DNA of 17,246 nucleotides. It comes from Larix sibirica. Lineage: Eukaryota > Streptophyta > Pinopsida > Pinales > Pinaceae. Position 1 is the stretch's first letter, and each line of letters starts with the position of its first letter. The stretch spans positions 12,888-30,133 of the forward strand of contig NWUY0300027091.1 of assembly GCA_004151065.3 (NCBI GenBank), read 5' to 3'. Positions 9,808 to 17,246 of this stretch are shown piece after piece. The notes beneath the pieces were generated by a model. That model made no database searches. It was not told the origin of the DNA and saw nothing but the letters and a program-made list of their open reading frames with translations. The translations under genes and the position numbers were made by a program.

Positions 9808-9967
9808 TACAATATTTTTCCATTGTACTGAATGTTGCATGATAGGATAGATTAGTTATAGATAATCTAAAATCAGAACTATATGATTATAATGGATAGT
9901 GTTTTTCATCAATGTATTTTTGTATAAATTCCAGGTTTATTGATACATTTGTCTGTATGAGAGATAG
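9808..9967 (+). other. AT-rich join between LINE-B remnant and LINE-C
   Basis: About 160 bases with many stops in all frames. It may be the 3' UTR of LINE-B, a decayed endonuclease N-terminus of LINE-C, or both. I could not find a target-site duplication here matching the sequence after the LINE-C tail. Confidence 0.35.
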
Positions 9968-10410
9968 ATATATCGGTTTCATTCTACTATCCATGGGATA
10001 GGACCAATTGTAGTTTCTTTGATTCAAACTATGAATAGCAAGAAACATTTTTTGGAGTCTTTAGAGAGAATAAGTAGATGAGTTCGGACCAAGCATTGGA
10101 TCATAGGAGTGGATTTAAACATGATAAAATACTTGATGGCTAAAATTGGAGGAAGAAGAAGTTCAGGATCAACAAACCAAGCTTTTGGGGATCCAATAGA
10201 TAACCTGAAATTAGTAGATGTTGAGATAGGTAATGGGGTGTATACTTGGAACAATAAAACGATTAGGGATCATCATGTGGCATCGTGACTAGACAAGCTC
10301 TTTATTTCAGAATCCATTGTCTCAGAAGGGGGAGAACTCTTAGCCCTAGTTCTCCCCTTAGTGGGTTCAGATCATTGTCCTCTTAGCCTTAGTTGGAGTG
10401 GGTTTTGATC
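9968..10410 (+). other. C-terminal half of LINE-C endonuclease
   Basis: KKHFLESLERIS is followed by IIGVDLNMI, the GGDFN-type metal-binding block, with its Asp at 10112-10114. Then come VYTWNN, LDKLFIS and GSDHCPLSL, the SDH catalytic triplet at 10367-10375, intact. A TGA at 10286-10288 replaces the Arg codon (expected CGA) before LDKLF. Unlike LINE-A the active-site residues present here are unchanged, but the N-terminal catalytic part is missing. Confidence 0.75.
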
Positions 10411-10978
10411 CATGCTGAGAAAACCATTTAGATTCAAGCAGTTATGGCTGGGGCATAAGGAATTCAAAATGATGGTTCAACAGTGGTGGGAGGAAATGGA
10501 AGTGCCAAGAGTTTCGTGTATGTACTAGTTTCAACAAAAATTAAAAACCCTCAAAGGAAAATGGAACAAGGAAGAATTTGGGAATATCTTCCAGGATAAA
10601 AGGAAACTGGAAGGTCAACTAGAATAAATTCAAGTAGAAGGCATGCAATATGGGTTCAATGAAGACCTTAAGACATGGGAAGCAAGCATTTTAGAACAAC
10701 TAGAATCAAGGGAATCTCAAGAAGAGATCTTGTGGAAACAAAAATCTAGGAACATATAGCTAAAAGAAGGGGAACGAAACACCAAGTTCTTCCATAGATC
10801 AACAATTCAAAATTGACATAAAAACAAGAAAATGAGGCTAAAAAAGGATGAGGGGCATAAAATCGAGTCTCGGGAGGAGTTTGAAGAAGAATTAGTAAAT
10901 TACTTCAAGGATATTATGGAGGATCCTTGACATGATAGATCCAATGATATTGTTAGGATTACTCAATGCACCCCCTCC

Positions 10979-12300
10979 ATGGTTTCTAATGATCAAAATG
11001 AATTGTTGATGTGTCCAGTACAGATGAAGGAAGTCGAAGAGGCAATAAATCAAATGGAGGAGGGGAAAGCCCCTAGGATAGATGGATTCACAACAAACTT
11101 ATTCCATTTTTTCTTGGATATGATCAAGGAGGAAGTGCTAAGGATAGTAGAAGACTTGAGAAGTTCCAAAGGAGTGTTGGTGTCCTTTAATGACACATTT
11201 TTAACTCTCATCCCCAAGAGTGATGGAACTAATATCCCTGGGAAGTTTTGACCGATCTCATTGTCTAATGTGATCTATAAAATCATAAAAAAATTATTGC
11301 CAACAGGTTGAAGCCTATCCTTCCTACGCTGATATCACATAAGCAATTAGGTTTTGTGGAAGGGAGGTAGATAATGGACGGTATCATATTAGTGCACGAG
11401 GTTCTTCATTCCTTGAATACCACTAAGAAGCCAGGAATTATCCTTAATCTAGACCTCTCCAAATCCTACGATGAGGTTAGTTGGAAATTTATGAAAGAGA
11501 TGTTGAAGGCTTTTGGTTTCAGGGATGCTTGGATTGATTGGATTGTGAGATTCACTTCATTAGCCTTCTTCTCTATTCTTTTGAATGGCCCCTCAACCCT
11601 ACACTTAGACCATCAAGAGGGATTAGATAGGGGGACCCCCTATCCCCCTTTATTTTCATTATTCTAGCCGAAGGTTTGGGAAGAACAATTAAGGAAAATG
11701 TGGAAAGGCAGGAAATCAGAGGCATAATCCTTCACCAATCAATAGCTAAGCAGATGCACCAACAATTTGTTGATGATACAATGTTTATGGGGCACCCCTC
11801 AGTCCAGGATGGGCCATTAAAAATTATCTGAATTTATTCTCGATGGCTTCTGGACTTGAAGTCAATGCGTAGAAATCATAGGTATTGTTTTTTAATTCTC
11901 CTTGGGCTACACAACTTAATATTCTCTATATTCTTGGTTTCCAAGGGAGCTCCCTTCCATCCAAATATCTTGGGGCCCCTTTGGTTGATGTTGTGGTTAG
12001 GAAAGTATCCTGGGATTATTTTGTTGGATCAAATGAGAATGAAATGTCCAATTGAGTGCTACTCCCCCTTAATTTTGCAAGCAGATTGATACTGGTGAAA
12101 TATGTGCTCTAATACATGCCAATATATTTATTCTCGGCATTGGCAACCCCAAAAGCAGTTATAAAAGGAACAGGAAACAGAGGCTCCTTTGGGGAGGAAC
12201 ACAAGAGAAAAGAAAATGGGAGTTACTAAGCTGGGATAACATTTGTATGCCCAATTCTCAGGGTGGTCTTGGCCTTAGAGATCCTGAGGAGATCAGTGAA
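10979..12300 (+). other. Reverse transcriptase domain of LINE-C ORF2
   Basis: The N-terminal frame (10979-11251) holds KAPRIDGFTTNLF and FNDTFLTLIPKSD and stops at TGA in place of the Arg before PISL. The next frame (11374-11667) has HEVLHSLNTTKK and motif A LNLDLSKSYDEVSW, with catalytic Asp at 11452-11454. The third frame has motif B with TAG at 11628-11630 in place of Gln before GDPLSP, and motif C FVDD at 11766-11777. Then follow MASGLEVNA, SKYLGAPL and YMPIYLFSALA of the thumb region. All catalytic Asp residues are still encoded. Confidence 0.85.
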
Positions 12301-12879
12301 GTCTTGGGTGTGAAAATATGATGGAGATGGGTAACTCATATAGAAGAATCATGGGCTAAAATATGGCTCTGGGAATACATCGAGGGATAAAATAAACAAG
12401 ATCTTATTAGATTTTGATATATGAATCCCATATCGCATATATGGAAGACATATATTCAGGGAAAACACCTAATTCAGGAACACAATTTCTGGGAAATTCG
12501 AGACAAAGAAGATGCCAATTTTTAGGAATATTCATGGCAGAACTCCAAACCTTATGAATCACTTGGAAATGCCATCCTTCCAAGCCATATGCTGAGAGAG
12601 AGGATAGAATAAAGTGAAGTATTTCTACCACGAGATTCTTAGGGAGGGAGAGTATAGATATTGGAACCTAAGGAATGGTGGAGACAGAATTACCCAAAAG
12701 AGGAGGTCTAGAGAATATGGGACACAATCCAAGAGTGTCGTATCAGAATCCAGAGGGGGCCAGACAAACTAATATGGGGATATTCATCAAATGGATCCTT
12801 TGACCTGAAGGAGGATTACAGATTGTGGACCGAACAAAGAGAGTTTCCTAGGAAAGATGAGTGGAAGAAAATTTAGGAA

Positions 12880-13040
12880 GCTAAACTTTGGCGCAAGGTG
12901 GATACTTTAATGTGGCTGGTAATGAAAAGGAGAATACTAACAGGGTGAATTTAAGCAAGAGAGGGATAGTGGGTCCATTCCATTGTGGGTTGTGTGCCAA
13001 TGTTGGAGAAACTATGGACCACTTGCTAGATGAATGCACC
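12880..13040 (+). other. zf-RVT zinc-binding region of LINE-C
   Basis: AKLWRKVDTLMWLVMKRRILT is the opening helix of zf-RVT. After a shift, NLSKRGI leads to CGLC (12984-12995) and DHLLDEC with His at 13020-13022 and Cys at 13035-13037, giving a complete C-x2-C...H-x4-C set. This domain links RT and RNase H in plant LINEs and probably binds nucleic acid. It is followed by WETWKERHRRIFQDK (about 13199-13243), the usual tail of the region. Confidence 0.7.
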
Positions 13041-13451
13041 TTTCTTGGAACTTTGTGGGATATAGGAGCAGATATTTTTCGCAAATTGGACTGTGTGCAG
13101 GGTAGACCAGACTAGTATATCTCATAATGGACTTTCATTCCATTTCAAAATCCCATTGTCAACAGAGTGTGGAAGTTATTCCCCAGATTCCTATTATGGG
13201 AGACATGGAAGGAAAGACATCGACGAATTTTCCAGGACAAGATTAGGTTGGAGAATGGAGTTTGGATCATGATCAAGAATCATATCCTCAAGACTCTTCG
13301 ATTCACTAAGTGGAACGACTAGGATTGGCAAGCCACAGAGCAGGAGCATCATATTTTGGCAGAATGGGGAGTGAGGGACCTCCCGAGCTATATTGGATCA
13401 GAGAAAACAAAGATAGCATAGGCGTTAAGCCATAATCATTAGAGTGCTCCT

Positions 13452-13931
13452 CCAGAGGGGCATTTCAAATTCAATTTTGATGGGGCTTCCAAAGGGAACC
13501 CAGGACCATCTAGATTCGAAGGATTTTTCAAGAACCACCTGGGGGAGGTTGTGGAATCCTTTGTGGGGTACATAGGGATAGAAATGAATAATGTCATCGA
13601 ATTGGAGGGCCTAATGCACGGGATTGGGTTAGAAATTCGAAAAGGCTAGTCACCTCTAATCATGGAATGGGATTCCAAAATCATTATTTCTATGGAAAGG
13701 AAATTGCATAATGACCAAATTATATCGAAGATAGCATCACGCTTGCATCTAGAATATAGATTGGAAAAACTGTGATCACTGCTATGTCTAATTTGTGTCT
13801 TCTCCTTCAACGACGTCAAGCGAAATGGTAATAAGGTGGTAGATGTCCTTACCAATAAAGAGGATGCCGATCAGGTAATCTATAAAGAAGGAAAACTAGA
13901 AGAAATTGGGGATCAACCCTGGGTTAGCTAG
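13452..13931 (+). other. RNase H domain of LINE-C ORF2, all four acidic residues kept
   Basis: One frame carries the whole domain: FKFNFDGASKGNPGPS with the first Asp at 13479-13481, NNVIELEGLMHGI with the catalytic Glu, LIMEWDSKIII with the third Asp (Gly of GDS reads Trp), and NGNKVVDVLTN with the last Asp. It ends GDQPWVS and TAG. Two stops interrupt it, TAG at 13647-13649 and TGA at 13773-13775, both where Trp (TGG) is expected. There is no frameshift within the domain, so it has decayed less than the RT part. Confidence 0.8.
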
Positions 13932-13977
13932 TGTAAAAACCTGGTGGCTTAGGACATTGAAATCCTGCATGCGAGTG

Positions 13978-14026
13978 ATCAAGGAGGAAGGATGGGGCAC
14001 GCGGCACTCGCGTGATCCCCCTTGAT
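13978..14026 (+). other. Compound hairpin just after LINE-C ORF2
   Basis: Three nested stems are read directly: ATCAAG (13978-13983) with CTTGAT (14021-14026), GGGG (13994-13997) with CCCC (14017-14020), and CACGCG (13998-14003) with CGCGTG (14009-14014) around a GCACT loop. An alternative pairing of GCGAGTG (13971-13977) with CACTCGC (14005-14011) competes. The structure begins 47 bases after the ORF2 stop. It is too elaborate for a simple polyadenylation site, and its role is unknown. Confidence 0.6.
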
Positions 14027-14028
14027 TA

Positions 14029-14979
14029 GTGGTGATGGAATTTCATGTCATGATGACAGCCTTACCCCCATGCAAAATGATAATTAAGGTGAGATTGATG
14101 GGTGCTAGAGGAGGAGCAAGCGAACAAATAGATTGTAAGGAGATAGGACATTACAGACCCGAAGAAGGTACGAGGCCAAACCCATCGAAAATAATGACGG
14201 AAGTGGTAAGATCTAGATGGAATCATGGGGAAATAATGGAAGTAGTTATGAGAAACTATGGTGGTGAGGGTTCTTATACGAGCAGAGGATCGAGGTTCGG
14301 GCATGAATGCCTTAATCTAAAAAGTTTGAGCGTTTTCATTCCCGTCGGAAAGGGTTGTTGGTATATGGTTATTGACTTGGTGGTCCTGAGCTGGAGGATG
14401 ATGGAAACAAGGGGGAAGCGAGCAAGACAATAGGGGAATGGGAAAGGGGTGGTCACGGCTCCCCAGGACACTAGAGACTAGAAAAGGGCTGGTCAAGCTA
14501 CCCAATTCTTTAAAGAAAGGATCCCTATCCCCGTCTAGGAGTAGATAGAGAATATTGAACGAAGCTTATGGGAAGATGTTCATGAAATCTAGGCGGAGGA
14601 GGAGTTTGATGTCCTCACTAAATGGGTGTACGACCCTGGTTCGACACGAGGAAGGATGGCAGCCTATGACCGCATTCTGGTGACATTCTGGGTAATAAAA
14701 TGAATGCTTTCCCACGTTCTGATGGAAAGAAGTGCAAAGGAAGAAGGAGATACAGAGCCGGTATGTGCAAGGAAAGAGCACAACTTGGATTGCCACTTGA
14801 TGCGGCGCAAGGTGGATGTCATTGCAAGCAAATTAGGAATCAGGATCATCCCATGCCCAATGCCCACTCTGCCTCAACTGTCTCAGCATGTTCCCATGGT
14901 CAATTGTACTTCTGAGGGTGTGCATCATCAGGTTCATCATGCTCCGGGGGTCGTGGCGGAGAACGTACAGGTTCCGTAG
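14029..14979 (+). pseudogene. Unidentified coding-like frame in the 3' region of LINE-C
   Basis: One frame runs for about 315 codons with no shift from 14029 (GTG; first ATG 14035) to TAG at 14977-14979. It is broken only by TAG at 14431, 14479, 14536, 14542 and 14590 and TGA at 14701. The first part is open for 134 codons and reads like protein (GARGGASEQIDCKEIGHYRP, IPVGKGCWYMVIDLVVLSW). The last part reads LWEDVHEI, stop, AEEEFDVLTKWVYDPGSTRG, RMAAYDRILVTFW, and after the TGA a 91-codon stretch with CARKEHNLDCHLMRRKVD and PQLSQHVP. It is Cys/His-containing but I see no named domain. It lies in a different frame from ORF2 and follows the hairpin. It could be a third ORF of this LINE family, a captured gene piece, or an unusually open 3' UTR. 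Confidence 0.35.
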
Positions 14980-15362
14980 TGTCCTCTTGCCTTTGAGTTT
15001 GTTAGTCGGTTATGTTTTGTTAAGCAATTGTATAAGAATGGATCATAGTGTTTCCATGAGTAGAGTATGATGGTTGTATGTTTCTGTTTGTATAATGGGT
15101 CTATGATTGATAGTTGAATATTTATAGTAAGATGGTCGGGTTACTGGTATAGTTGGTTGTTAGTATGGTCCTTTTTGTATATGAGGTGTATGTTAGGAAG
15201 TGTCTTGTCTGCAATAAGATGGTCCTGGTTATGGTGGAACGAGTCTAAGAAGGTCTACAAAGCAGTTTTTATGTAGACTGTTATGGCTCTGAACTAGAAA
15301 TGTAATGATGAACATGTAATCATTTTTTAAATTAATATAAGATATACTTACTTTAAAAAAAA
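14980..15362 (+). other. LINE-C 3' UTR and poly(A) tail
   Basis: T- and G-rich sequence without coding likeness ends in AATGTAATGATGAACATGTA, a T-run, AAATTAATATAAG and an A-run at 15355-15362. The order matches the 3' end of plant LINEs. The A-run is short, as in old insertions. Confidence 0.65.
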
Positions 15363-15876
15363 TTTAAGTTATGTGCTTTTACAAATCTAGGCTAAAAAAG
15401 ATGTGCAATGTATATGTGTTTTACATTAATTAAAAATTTGTTATATATTTATTAAAAAAATTGTTTTAATTTATGACTTAAAAAAAATAAGAGATTGGAT
15501 TTAAAGTTTTTTTAAACAATAATTGAAAAATTTAGTGTTAAAATATATGTATGCTAATAAATAAAGAAATTCAATCAAATTTTTAGAAGAAATCATGTGA
15601 GTAAAATTACTTCTCTAAGGTTAAGACATCATGTAATTCATTCGAATGTTTTGATATGCATAAATGTTTTTAATTAATTAGTGGCGAGATATAAACCCAA
15701 TTCTGCATTCATGGGTTACAAGTACTCACTTCAACATGGGGAAGAGCAAGTATTAAGAATACATTATCATATAAATATTCACTTAAGTTAGTTTTGATTG
15801 GTGAACATGTGTTAAGTGTTTTTGATAACGAAAAGAAACCAATTCTAAAAAGTCAAACACTTTACACCAACTATAC

Positions 15877-16027
15877 CTCATCCCTACTAAATACTAAATC
15901 ATTTCTATATTTTCTTTTTTCAACTAACACACCACAACCTATTAGAATAACTCATCCCAACCAAATACTATATCATTTATGTACTTTCTTTTTTTCAACC
16001 AACACACAACACACCACATCTTAGTAA
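15877..16027 (+). repeat. Imperfect tandem duplication, units of about 74 and 77 bases
   Basis: Unit one (15877-15950) and unit two (15951-16027) both start CTCATCCC and share AAATACTA-ATCATTT, TTTCTTTTTT and CAAC-AACACAC with scattered substitutions. The head-to-tail copies abut without a spacer. The AAATACTA-rich, C-poor composition resembles parts of plant MITEs or minisatellites, but I cannot name a family. Confidence 0.75.
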
Positions 16028-16235
16028 CGATATGTTCTTCTTTTCTTTATAAACACATTTACTATAACTAGATGTTTTGGAGTTTTATTCAAAACCAATC
16101 ACTCACTCAATATTTGAATGATTGAGGCGGCTATACAAAGAAAGGTGTCAAATCATAAAGTTAGTGGTTAATCGTATTATGGGTAACGATAGGGGTTGTT
16201 GTCTTATGTTGTTCATTGTGTACCATAATGCCTAT

Positions 16236-16278
16236 ATTACATGGTAATTGTGATCACATAGCATTACATGTAATTGTG
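16236..16278 (+). repeat. Short direct repeat with 27-base period
   Basis: ATTACATG-GTAATTGTG at 16236-16252 recurs as ATTACATG-TAATTGTG at 16263-16278, differing by one G, with ATCACATAGC between. Probably a small slippage duplication. Confidence 0.6.
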
Positions 16279-16410
16279 TAATATTTTTAATTTTTAATTA
16301 AATTTAACAAAATATAATAAATAATTATAATAATAATAAAGTATTTATAAATAATTATTTTAATTTTGATGTAGGGTGTGATTTGTGATTAATCTCAGTA
16401 GATGTTAATA

Positions 16411-16448
16411 TCTATCTATCTAATCATTCATATATATATATATATATA
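16411..16448. repeat. (TATC)n and (TA)n microsatellites
   Basis: TCTATCTATC at 16411-16420 is followed shortly by an uninterrupted AT alternation at 16430-16448. Both are simple repeats. Confidence 0.9.
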
Positions 16449-16966
16449 ATTTTAACTATTGGACAAAAATATTGGTAGACATCAAAGTTTGAAAGCCAAA
16501 CTTCTCAACCATACAACTCTCTCTCTTACCATTATATTCTGTGATGTCTACATGTGTGAAGTTGTGGTCTTATGGCCATGTTTCTATTATAAAACTTTTG
16601 TTTGTGAAAGGAGTTGTCGTAGGTCCTTCGTCCTTGTAACAATGTATAAGAAAATTAATGAAGGTTAGTTTAGACATAATGGACAATGCAATGTAAAGTT
16701 TAACAAGACAGAGGAGAGGAAAAACAATGAATTAAAAAAAATATGAGATAGTGGAATGGGAATTGAAAGGTCAGCGTCTTGGCCTTCCCATTACTTTGTC
16801 CAACTCTCCTGTATCTCCTTGTAATTTGATTCTCAAAGGGTCTTTTCCTGGCCAAAGGGAGAGGATTCCCAAAAATCAAGGAGCTACATTATAAGCAGAG
16901 ATTATTGGAATAAGGTTGAGCTACTATTGGGAGCGAAAACCCTAGCATCGATTTTTGCAGTAGCTT

Positions 16967-16994
16967 GGGCGGCCAGGGCTTTGCCCAGCCGCCC
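16967..16994 (+). other. GC-rich hairpin
   Basis: GGGCGGC (16967-16973) pairs with GCCGCCC (16988-16994), and inside it GGGC (16976-16979) pairs with GCCC (16983-16986) around TTT. In a leader RNA such a stem would hinder ribosome scanning. Confidence 0.7.
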
Positions 16995-17153
16995 CTCCTG
17001 TACTTAGTTTTTGGTTTTTTGGAGGTTAACTGATGGACGGTTCGGTGGCATCACAGGGATTTGGCTTAAGGGCCTCTTGGGTGCAAATGGCGGTCTGAAT
17101 CTGCGGGCTTAACTGTGGCTGTGGTGGTTCGATTCAGGCTCCCTTCTAGGGCT

Positions 17154-17246
17154 ATGGCACCTCGTAGCCTACTTTCTGAAAGCCCCCAGCGACTGTGCAG
17201 TTGGAACTCTATTCCAATTGATGGCTTCCTCTTTTCCATCGCATAA
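17154..17246 (+). CDS. Short open frame at the right edge
   Basis: ATG at 17154 opens a 30-codon frame (MAPRSLLSESPQRLCSWNSI onward) that ends with TAA on the last three bases of the window. It could be an upstream ORF, the first exon of a gene ending near a splice site, or chance. A second tiny frame starts at 17033 (MDGSVASQGFGLR) and stops after 21 codons. Neither matches anything I know. Confidence 0.15.
   Translation: MAPRSLLSESPQRLCSWNSIPIDGFLFSIA

Larger units (their letters stand above)
9968..13931 (+). pseudogene. LINE-C ORF2: endonuclease (partial) / RT / zf-RVT / RNase H, broken
   Basis: From 9968 to 11251 the coding line stays in a single frame through many stops. It then shifts at the A7 run near 11287 and again near 11610, and ends in frame with TAG at 13929-13931. 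Order: endonuclease C-terminal half (about 9989-10400), linker with WKQKSRN and GERNTKFFHRS (about 10730-10800), RT with KAPRIDGF, FLTLIPKSD, PISLSNVIYKI, DLSKSYDEVSW, PSRGIR-stop-GDPLSPF and FVDD (11030-11780), RT C-terminal region with SKYLGAPL, YMPIYLFSALA and QGGLGLRDPEE (to about 12300), EHNFWEIRDKEDANF (about 12480), zf-RVT and RNase H. Internal stops include TGA 10286-10288, TGA 11249-11251, TAG 11368-11370 and TAG 11628-11630, mostly where CGA or CAG is expected. It cannot make a working enzyme. Confidence 0.85.
9968..15362 (+). mobile_element. LINE-C: 5'-truncated decayed plant L1-type retrotransposon
   Basis: The element lacks ORF1 and the first part of the endonuclease, then runs endonuclease C-terminal half, RT, RT C-terminal region, zf-RVT and RNase H, followed by about 1.4 kb and an A-run at 15355-15362. 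5' truncation is the usual result of incomplete target-primed reverse transcription. The sequence before the tail includes ATTAATATAAG, as in LINE-A. Comparing the RT blocks (KAPRIDGF versus KSPGLDGC, DLSKSYDEVSW versus DISKAYDRVNW-like) shows a different family from LINE-A. No target duplication was found. The element's start is where I first recognise endonuclease and may be too far right. Confidence 0.8.
15363..16740. other. AT-rich intergenic DNA with small repeats
   Basis: No gene is recognised. The open frame at 15794-16024 is built almost wholly from the tandem duplication listed below, and its Thr/Asn/Ser-rich peptide looks accidental. The frame at 16459-16668 encodes an unfamiliar peptide. 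Long A and T runs dominate 15350-15570 and 16280-16370. Confidence 0.5.
16741..17246 (+). promoter_or_regulatory. G+C-richer promoter- or leader-like region
   Basis: Base composition changes visibly to a G/C-richer style. A TATA-like TTATAAG lies at 16889-16895. About 40 bases on comes AAACCCTAG (16937-16945), close to the plant telo-box AAACCCTAA found in leaders of growth-related genes and also seen in LINE 5' ends. A strong hairpin follows at 16967-16994, and short upstream-type ATGs at 17033 and 17154. This fits either a gene promoter and 5' UTR or the 5' end of another LINE on the plus strand cut off by the window. I cannot tell which. Confidence 0.35.

Noticed and set aside
11856-12089. 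77-codon plus-strand open frame inside LINE-C
   Set aside because: The neighbouring frame encodes the expected SKYLGAPL and YMPIYLFSALA blocks; this one is an off-frame shadow.
14062-14867. Minus-strand open frames opposite the unassigned LINE-C frame (14062-14304, 14274-14471, 14566-14796, 14664-14867)
   Set aside because: They are fragmentary, lie in different frames from each other, and have peptides with no family likeness. The plus frame is continuous over the same span and agrees in strand with LINE-C.
15353-15385. Target-site duplication of LINE-C
   Set aside because: The sequence after the tail (TTTAAGTTATGTGC) was looked for at 9400-9990 without a convincing match.
15794-16024. 76-codon open frame
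   Set aside because: It is made mostly of the tandem duplication and encodes low-complexity Thr/Asn/Ser text.
1-17246. CRISPR array, tRNA, rRNA, bacterial operons or a defence system
   Set aside because: No regularly spaced repeats, cloverleaf or rRNA words were seen, and all recognisable coding matter is plant LINE.

Overview
The window looks like repeat-dense, intergenic nuclear DNA of a seed plant. It is mostly AT-rich and holds large decayed non-LTR retrotransposons (plant L1-type LINEs). Their layout is typical of plants: ORF1 with a DUF4283 domain and a zinc knuckle, and ORF2 with endonuclease, reverse transcriptase, zf-RVT and RNase H. The wording of the RT and RNase H blocks reminds me of gymnosperm LINEs, but that is only an impression. 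I see no intact host gene, no tRNA or rRNA, and no CRISPR array or bacterial feature.

Layout. Bases 1-2070 are AT-rich with simple repeats and one short open frame running in from the left edge. About 2080-9048 is LINE-A on the minus strand, nearly full length: ORF1 about 8815-6874, ORF2 6492-2346, 3' tail about 2345-2080. A 9-base exact repeat at its two edges may be the target-site duplication. An AT-rich block of about 425 bases replaces the stretch of ORF2 between zf-RVT and RNase H. Bases 9058-9499 are unassigned and contain one N. About 9500-9807 is the C-terminal half of an RNase H domain on the plus strand, apparently the 3' end of a second LINE (LINE-B). About 9968-15362 is LINE-C on the plus strand: a 5'-truncated ORF2 ending at 13931, then an unusually long 3' region of about 1.4 kb ending in an A-run. 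Bases 15363-16740 are AT-rich with a 75-base imperfect tandem duplication and microsatellites. Bases 16741-17246 are visibly richer in G+C and look like a promoter with leader, or the 5' end of a further element.

How it works together. LINE proteins act in cis: ORF1 binds the RNA, and ORF2 nicks the target DNA and copies the RNA by target-primed reverse transcription. RNase H may remove the RNA strand. Every copy here is dead, with stops (mostly TAG or TGA where CAG, TGG or CGA is expected), frameshifts in homopolymers and lost catalytic residues. LINE-A and LINE-C face head to head and are clearly different families, although both RTs carry an FVDD catalytic box.

The least explained part is the 3' region of LINE-C. 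A strong compound hairpin lies 47 bases after the RNase H stop. Directly behind it is a 945-base frame with no frameshift and six internal stops, encoding a protein I cannot assign.
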